Source: Carex sylvatica | Lineage: Eukaryota > Streptophyta > Magnoliopsida > Poales > Cyperaceae | Length of the DNA stretch: 64,000 nucleotides | Assembly (NCBI GenBank): GCA_964058845.1 | Contig: CAXKVR010000070.1 | Span: 1 to 64,000, forward strand | Direction of reading: 5' to 3' | In this document: positions 58,562 through 64,000 of the stretch, in pieces | How positions within the stretch are numbered: position 1 is the stretch's first letter | Layout of the letters: every line of letters starts with the position of its first letter | The notes under the pieces: model-generated | Database searches by the model: none | Told to the model about the DNA's origin: nothing | The model's input: only the letters and a program-made list of their open reading frames with translations | Translations under genes and position numbers: made by a program

Positions 58562-58806
58562 AGTGAGCAGATTTATGGTATTGATAAGATCAATAGTTTG
58601 TCTGATGATGTTCGCACTCATATTCTTTCTTTTCTTACTACAAAAGAGGTTGTGCAGACATGCATCTTGTTCAAAAGATGGATAAAAATATGGATTTCTG
58701 TGTCAGATATGAAATTTGACATTAAAGAATTTGAGTTGCTAGAAATTATTGATGATGAAATGGCAGTAGAATTTGTGAACAAATTTGAACAACTTGTTAA
58801 AAATGT
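58562..58806 (+). pseudogene. Captured F-box/RNI-like gene fragment
   Basis: The frame reads EQIYGIDKINSLSDDVRTHI then LSFLTTKEVVQTCILFKRWI and KIWISVSDMKFD, the N-terminal F-box of the F-box/RNI/FBD-like family (compare the family pattern D-x-I-x-x-L-P-D-D-V-L-x-H-I-L-S-F-L and S-K-R-W). About 80 residues remain. The start codon is out of frame, and the fragment ends abruptly at about 58,806, where it fuses to the inverted LRR piece. Intact relatives recruit substrates to SCF ubiquitin ligases. This fragment can hardly do so alone. Confidence 0.7.
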
Positions 58807-58807
58807 G

Positions 58808-59262
58808 TTGGAGAAACGAGAGATTTGTAAGATTTGTAAAGTAGAATATTTCATCCGGCAAATTTCCTCTTAATCCACAATTTTGCATGGATAGGGATAC
58901 AAGAGTTGTGCCTACTTGAGAAACTGCGTCACCCCACTCAGATTCGTTGAGTGAAATGTCAACCCCATCCAACCCAAGATCTTGGAGCTTGGTGAGATTG
59001 CTGAGTAAGGTTTTTAGGTTTGTGTCATGAAGATACAAGGTTTTTAGGTTTGCTGAGTCGCCATAGATATTAGCTGATCAGTCAAGTAATATGAGGTGTT
59101 TGAGGGAAGAAATGCCGATAGGAATTTCACCGGCAAATCCAGAACTGGATAAGTGGAGGTTAGTTAAATTACCGAGTCGCTCAAACCCGGTTTGTGGAAG
59201 GGTAATATTATAGAAGTGGTTGTAAGAAAGATCGAGGTACTGAACAAAGCCGGGTTGAGTTC
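58808..59262 (-). pseudogene. Captured LRR receptor-like-protein fragment
   Basis: On the minus strand: FVQYLDLSYNHFYNITLPQ, LGNLTNLHLSSSGFAGEIP, SSLKHLILLD, an in-frame stop, then ANLKTLYLHDTNLKTLLSNL, LTKLQDLGLDGVDIS and CGLRGNLPDEIFYFTNLTNL. These are extracellular plant-type LRRs (LxxLxxLxLxxxxLxGxIP) of the kind found in the N-terminal half of receptor-like proteins such as the Cf/Ve class. One stop and a small internal duplication (AAGGTTTTTAGGTTTG twice, near 59,008 and 59,037) show decay. It ends at a sharp junction with the F-box fragment. Confidence 0.7.
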
Positions 59263-59355
59263 AGAAAAAAAAAATATATATATATATTAGGATCGGTTGT
59301 ATCGAAACAAGAAGAAGAAGAACTATTAGGATCGGTTGTATCGATACAACCGATC

Positions 59356-59389
<34 letters not shown>

Positions 59390-59641
59390 AGTTGGTTCAG
59401 AAAAAAAAAAAACACTATTAGGATCGGTTGTATCAATACAACTGATCCTAATAATTTTTTTTTTAAGTTTGTTCTGCAAAAAAAAAAACGTTTTAGGATC
59501 GGTTGTTTATAAAAACCGATCTGATTAACTATTAGGATCGGTTTTGTTCAAAGAAACGATCCAGATAGATATTAGTATCGATTGTTTCATATAGCCGATC
59601 TAGATAGGCCGATCCTGATTCCTGTTTTTCCACTAGTGTAA

Positions 59642-60800
59642 CCTTAAAAAAAGAAATTAGCTTATAAATTTTTTTTTTTTAACTAATTGATTTTATACTA
59701 TATTAATTCAAAAATTTATAAATTTGATATATAGATCAGTTTCAACGGTTTGGATTCGTTATTTAAAATTATTCCGATAAGTTTTAGAGTTAGCCTCACT
59801 AATCATTTGATGAGCTTAAAAACACGTTAGTTCTACTCATAATATATAGAAAAAAAATATTCGGTGTTCTACATATATTATATCTACCCCCATATTAATT
59901 ATAGATGTTGTATAAATCTACAAAATAGAAAAATGAAAAAAAGGAAACATAGTAGAAAGCAACGAAATCAAATTAAGAACTTAATTAAGGTACCTCGAAA
60001 CCAAGATGTGTTAAAGATCCCAATATGTGATGGTATGAATTTTTATCGAGGCCCTGTTAACATTAATTTGGATGTGAAGATGAAGCCGAAGAAAATAATG
60101 GAAGGTCGATCACAACAGTCATATCTGCAAAATTTAGTATAGAGAACTTTAATCCAATCTCAAATTATTCCATCTGCAAGCAACAATTATATACTTTTCT
60201 TTTAACCTAAAAAAAAAAAAAAATGAAGCTACAGTAGAACCGCTAGGAATCCTAGCAGTTATGTGCTACAGTAAACCACCAGAAAATTTGATGGTTGGAG
60301 CATTAAAAAAAAAAAAAAAACTTGAGGGCATTTCTTGGTTTTTTTTTAATGGAGGATATTAATGAAAATTTCGGCCTTTTGCGAAGCAATATTGTAGCAC
60401 AATTTATGTAATTTACTTGAAAATGCAAATTAATATAAATAAAATGGAATTACCCACTTTAAGTGGGCCACTTACATCTCGAAAAACAAAAGAGTAAAAC
60501 TAGCACAGCCCTTCAACATCAAGAGCACCAGGTGTTGCTGCGCGTCTTTAATTTGTGGTCCTTTTTTCTGTTTCTTCTTTTTGTTACCTTTTGGTTAAAT
60601 ATCGAGAGGATTTGAAGCTAGGCCATGTAGAGAGGAAAACTCTCGGATGGCGTCCTACGAACAGGGAATAATAAGTTAGAAGACGATGGATTAATTGTGA
60701 GAGGTAGAAGTTCGATTATCAGCTGCCAAGCCCTAATTATAGGTCAACTGGGAATGAGGGCGTGGTTGCACGAACTGGCAAGTAAGAATAGTTCAGATTT
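59642..60800. repeat. NLR-upstream-type repeat, copy 5
   Basis: 59,865-60,140 matches 11,560-11,830 (TATATCTACCCCCATATTAATTA, GGTACCTCGAAACCAAGATG), and 60,370-60,740 matches the 13.1 and 15.6 kb blocks (CTTTTGCGAAGCAATATTGTAGC, CCAGGTGTTGCTGCGCG, TTGTTACCTTTTGG, GTAGAGAGGAAAACTCTCGGATGG). No CNL coding sequence adjoins it on either side within the window. The CACTA element sits just left of it. Confidence 0.6.
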
Positions 60801-61237
60801 TCTATTGTAGATGCACACATGCATAAAAGTGTAGAGGGTTATTTTGATCGGTCTGGAGCATAGTCACAAAATTTGCATTTAATTCACGAATTATTTGTAA
60901 ATTAGATGTTTTTGTGATGATAGCTAACTAAACGACGAATTATTTAGTTGACTGAACTTTGAGTAAATTATTAGCAAATAATTCTTGAATATTACGTTTT
61001 TTTTTTTTTTTTTACGAATTATTCGTGAATTTTTGTTTTTGTTTTAATTTGCTTCCTTGTGAAACTGAAATTTCTGATCGAGATAATTCCGAATCATTCT
61101 CAATTAATATCCGAATTAATTTCGAATCATGAACTTTTGATTTTGCCGAACCGAATCTCAATAATTTATTTGTCATTATAGTATGAGTCTAGACTCTCGA
61201 GAGCACATGCCATCCGCAGTAGGAATCCATTTTCTAT

Positions 61238-61385
61238 GAGGTAACATGATACTTTTGTTTGGATCATGGCTGTCTAAAATCCGGACTAGCTAATCTGACC
61301 CGACTTAGAATGCACAAAACTATATTAATAGTTGCGCGGATTTTAATTAGACAGTCAAGATTCAAACAAAAATAGTTTATTACCT
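61238..61385. mobile_element. Small fold-back MITE
   Basis: The left arm GAGGTAACATGATACTTTTG + TTTGGATCATGGCTGTCTAA pairs with the right arm TTAGACAGTCAAGATTCAAA + CAAAAATAGTTTATTACCTT. The core has CCGGACTAGC. Non-coding. No clear target duplication. Confidence 0.55.
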
Positions 61386-63068
61386 TAGGTAAGACAAATT
61401 CTCCGCACTAGTACTCCATGAAAGCATCTTTATGTACAGGGAACAAAAAATCATGAATTTCATCTTCTCTGTCCGACGGCAGTGACGATGCTCTCCTCTC
61501 ATTATTGTTTTAATGCATATATAAAAATCTTGTGGAGACTTCAAATTCTTTTATTTGTGCGTCAACATCGTTCATTTTATTTTTTTTATTTTTTAATAAT
61601 ATTTTTTTTAAAATTTATATGTTAAAATAAAACTATAAATGTGATATATATTATTTTTTCTTACATCTATATAAAAGAATATTATTTTTTAATTTTGAAT
61701 TTATATGAATTAATAAGTTGAAAAATCAACAACTAAAAGTTATCTACATCGATATATTTTTGCAAATTTTTAATGCTAATTAAAACAAAATTATAATATC
61801 ATAATATTTTATATGTATATAGAATTATAGAGAAAATAACATAGATTATATATAATGATTTTATTTTAACATTTAAGTTTTAAATTTTGAGTTTCTGTAA
61901 TTATAAAAAGTAAGACATGATAGAAGTACAAAAAAAATGGAGGCATTTGAACCTTCTAAAATATCTTTTACAAATTTAAATTAAGTTCACACTTTATTAT
62001 CTGTACATCATTTTTAATTTTGTAACGAAAATTTTGTAGACAAACAAATACCATTCATCTTTTGTACATGTTTCGTCCTATTTTGCGGAGACTTCAAATA
62101 TTTTCCATGGGAATTTATAGGAAAAATGATTTATCTGACTCGGTAGTCGGTCCGACCGATTATTCAAGAGATCAGTGGATCCAGTCAGGTTGGACTCGTT
62201 GATGGACAAAACTATGTCCAATTCTTGGGTCAATTACTCTTCTTTCTTACCAACATCCTACTATATTATTTAATTTATTTTAGAAATTCTGTCCCAAGAT
62301 ATAAGTAAGACAAAGCCTGTCCCAAGCCCCAACCTATTTTAATCTAACACAAGACATTAAATTAAAAGGAATATTTAGCTAGCTTAGCTGGCAATGGATT
62401 TAAAAAATCCGGTTCCAAACCCAGGGCTCGCTTTTTTTGACTTTGACTTTGACCGATTTGTTTCTAAAAAAAAAAAAAAAAATGATTTGGCCGATTCTTT
62501 TTTATTACTAAGTTTGTTTTCCGAGTTTTGTTCGAAAAAAAAAAAATATGCTGAAAGAACCGTTTGTTTGAAAATAAAATATTTTTTCTTCAAAAATATT
62601 TGGCACGGAAAAAAATGTAGACATAAATAAATGTTTCTTTTTAAAAATTGGAGCATAAACAATTGTAAAAGGGAACCAAATTCTCTACTCTCCTGATTTT
62701 TCTACCCCTCGTTCAATTTGTCCAATTTTTAGTTGATACATGACATAAATTTTTAATTAAATTTTTCTAGTAGAAAGGGGATAGCTTGCATATTTTCTTT
62801 CCCTTTCTCTTAGCCTTTCAAATTCACAAAAAATAGGGATCTATTTGTAACTTTCCTTCTTCAATTGTTCTGACAATTGGTATCTTCTAACTTAACAGGA
62901 CCACATTTTACACCCCGCATGACCACAAACCCGTTTCCAAGACTTAGAGCTTTGCTGCTACTAATCAAACTTTGCTCCCGCAATTCCTAGTCACTTCTCA
63001 TGCATTTATGTTTCAGCTTTTCTGTTCATACATAACTTTCGTTCTTACATCTGTGAACCAAGTTAGGG
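61386..63068. other. Intergenic / promoter side of the WAK-like gene
   Basis: Very AT-rich with long poly-A and poly-T tracts (around 62,467 and 62,537). No gene recognised. The part just before 63,069 should contain the promoter and 5' leader of the WAK-like gene, but I cannot point to a convincing TATA box. Confidence 0.4.
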
Positions 63069-64000
63069 ATGGCAACCACGGGTATGAGTTGGAGATCAAT
63101 CTTTTATATTGTGATTCTATTGGTGATTGTCACATGTCCCTCTTCTTGTTTTGAAAGATTTGGTTGGTCGGAAGGAGAACCTTGTGATTCCATTCCATTT
63201 CCCTTTGGCACACGCGGCAGAGCCTTGCCTGGCTTTGAGTTGAGCTGCCACTCTGGGGAAGCCTACTTGCTACCAAGTAACAACCAATCTTACATAATCC
63301 GGGCTATCCAAAACAATACACTGTCTGTAAGTATTGGGAGTATTTACATCCGATGTTACAATGATAATGGATCTGAAATAATAGAAGATCATTCTGGTTT
63401 ATTAAACTTAGTGGGAACTCCTTACACAGTATCTTCCAGTGAAAATGTCCTTGTACTTGTCGGCTGTGATGATTTACTGAAGATCAATGTCACAGATCAT
63501 GGATATTCATATATCCAACAAAGTGGATGTGCTGCGTTCTGTGGATCATCACCTGATGGCAAATATTGCTCCGGATTGGGCTGCTGCACAGCTGCCTTAC
63601 CTAGTTATGGCATGAGGAGCTTTAGTTTGGAACTTGAGCGCATTACAAGCAGCACAAATGGTCGCTTTGCCAATTGTTCCATCACCTTCATTGCCGAACA
63701 AATAGCAGCAGTAGATATTGGGGACATTTTCTGGGGAAATTTAAACAACAGTTCATACCTCAGTTCTAAAGAGAAAGAATATTATCCGTACATCCAAACC
63801 TTAACTCTCGAGTGGGCAATTGGAAATCAGACCTGTGAAGAAGCAAGGAATCAATCAGAGAGCTACCATTGTACAAGCAACAGTGATTGCTACAACTCAC
63901 TCACAAGTTTTGGTGGTTATTTCTGCAATTGCAGCCAGGGCTTCCAGGGAAATCCATATGTCTTGGGTGGATGCGCTGGTACGTACTTTTTCAATGTGTT
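63069..64000 (+). CDS. Wall-associated receptor kinase-like gene, first exon (partial)
   Basis: The frame opens at ATG 63,069 and runs 303 codons to a donor GCTG|GTACGT (63,978/63,979). The remainder lies beyond the window. Residues 1-27 (MATTGMSWRSIFYIVILLVI..) are a signal peptide. From about 39 follows a cysteine-rich GUB_WAK_bind galacturonan-binding domain (CDSIPFPFGTRG, FELSCHSG, VGCDDLL) and a WAK-type C-terminal segment (CAAFCGSSPDGKYCSGLGCC). From about 266 comes an EGF-like module (YHCTSNSDCYN...GYFCNCSQGFQGNPY). Several N-x-S/T sites fit an extracellular domain. Family knowledge: such proteins bind cell-wall pectin and signal through a C-terminal Ser/Thr kinase encoded in later exons. 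Whether a kinase follows cannot be seen. The first-exon/intron position just after the EGF start is typical of the family. The frame is intact. Confidence 0.9.
   Translation, partial: MATTGMSWRSIFYIVILLVIVTCPSSCFERFGWSEGEPCDSIPFPFGTRGRALPGFELSCHSGEAYLLPSNNQSYIIRAIQNNTLSVSIGSIYIRCYNDNGSEIIEDHSGLLNLVGTPYTVSSSENVLVLVGCDDLLKINVTDHGYSYIQQSGCAAFCGSSPDGKYCSGLGCCTAALPSYGMRSFSLELERITSSTNGRFANCSITFIAEQIAAVDIGDIFWGNLNNSSYLSSKEKEYYPYIQTLTLEWAIGNQTCEEARNQSESYHCTSNSDCYNSLTSFGGYFCNCSQGFQGNPYVLGGCAGTYFFNV

Larger units (their letters stand above)
55110..59638. mobile_element. Complete non-autonomous CACTA transposon carrying host gene fragments
   Basis: 4,529 bp. The left end is CACTAGTGGAAAATATGGAA + TCAGGATC. 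The right end, read inward on the minus strand, is CACTAGTGGAAAAACAGGAA + TCAGGATC. It is flanked by the 3-bp direct repeat TAA at 55,107-55,109 and 59,639-59,641. Both sides have subterminal repeats of AACCGATCCTAAT / ATTAGGATCGGTT (55,150-55,290 and 59,287-59,610), the transposase-binding-type arrays of CACTA (En/Spm) elements. No transposase frame is present. The interior holds an F-box/RNI fragment, an inverted LRR receptor-like-protein fragment and a nested hAT MITE. Mobilisation would need a transposase in trans. The clear ends suggest a fairly young insertion. Confidence 0.9.

Noticed and set aside
1..64000. tRNA, rRNA or snoRNA genes
   Set aside because: No cloverleaf-like or conserved RNA sequence was recognised by eye; a tRNAscan/Infernal run would be decisive.

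Overview
This is nuclear DNA from a flowering plant, most likely a eudicot. The evidence is spliced genes with GT-AG introns, a coiled-coil NLR resistance gene, a patatin-like phospholipase, the start of a wall-associated receptor gene, and abundant plant-type transposons (CACTA, hAT MITEs, copia and solo-LTR remnants, a LINE). The species cannot be named from the sequence. Only three loci look like intact host genes; the rest is AT-rich intergenic DNA built from nested and duplicated repeats.

Layout. 1-16.2 kb is a resistance-gene neighbourhood: one intact single-exon CNL gene on the minus strand (8,255-10,981), surrounded by repeated copies of the kind of sequence that lies upstream of it (1-600, 1.3-2.5, 11-13.4, 15.2-16.2 kb, and again at 59.8-60.8 kb), which suggests an eroded tandem NLR cluster. 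16.5-19.8 kb holds decayed coding-like exons of an unrecognised minus-strand gene. 20.8-23.6 kb holds a terminal-repeat element with a GC-rich internal duplication, and a copia fragment (LTR, primer-binding site, gag zinc knuckle). 24.07-26.50 kb is a six-exon patatin-like gene with a TATA box. 26.5-35 kb is gene-poor, with long fold-back MITEs.

35.3-46.7 kb is an old tandem duplication invaded by an hAT MITE, a compound satellite (36.87-37.9 kb), a 1.2-kb fold-back and a 2.5-kb solo LTR with a 5-bp target duplication. 47.8-49.9 kb carries a small TATA-driven, three-exon unrecognised gene whose first exon has been broken by an inverted copy of itself, giving a nearly perfect 130-bp-arm hairpin. 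This is the most unusual object in the window. 50.7-53.5 kb is a 5'-truncated CACTA-type element, and 53.8-54.9 kb is a LINE 3' end.

55,110-59,638 is a complete non-autonomous CACTA element (3-bp TAA target duplication, matching ends, subterminal repeats). It carries fragments of two unrelated host genes, an F-box/RNI gene and an LRR receptor-like-protein gene, in convergent orientation, plus a nested hAT MITE. The window ends inside a wall-associated kinase-like gene (from 63,069).

The CNL (intracellular immune receptor), WAK-like protein (cell-surface receptor) and patatin-like lipase (often defence-related) are all compatible with stress or defence roles, but nothing here shows that they act together. 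All repeat matches and splice calls were made by eye, so boundaries of degenerate repeats are approximate.
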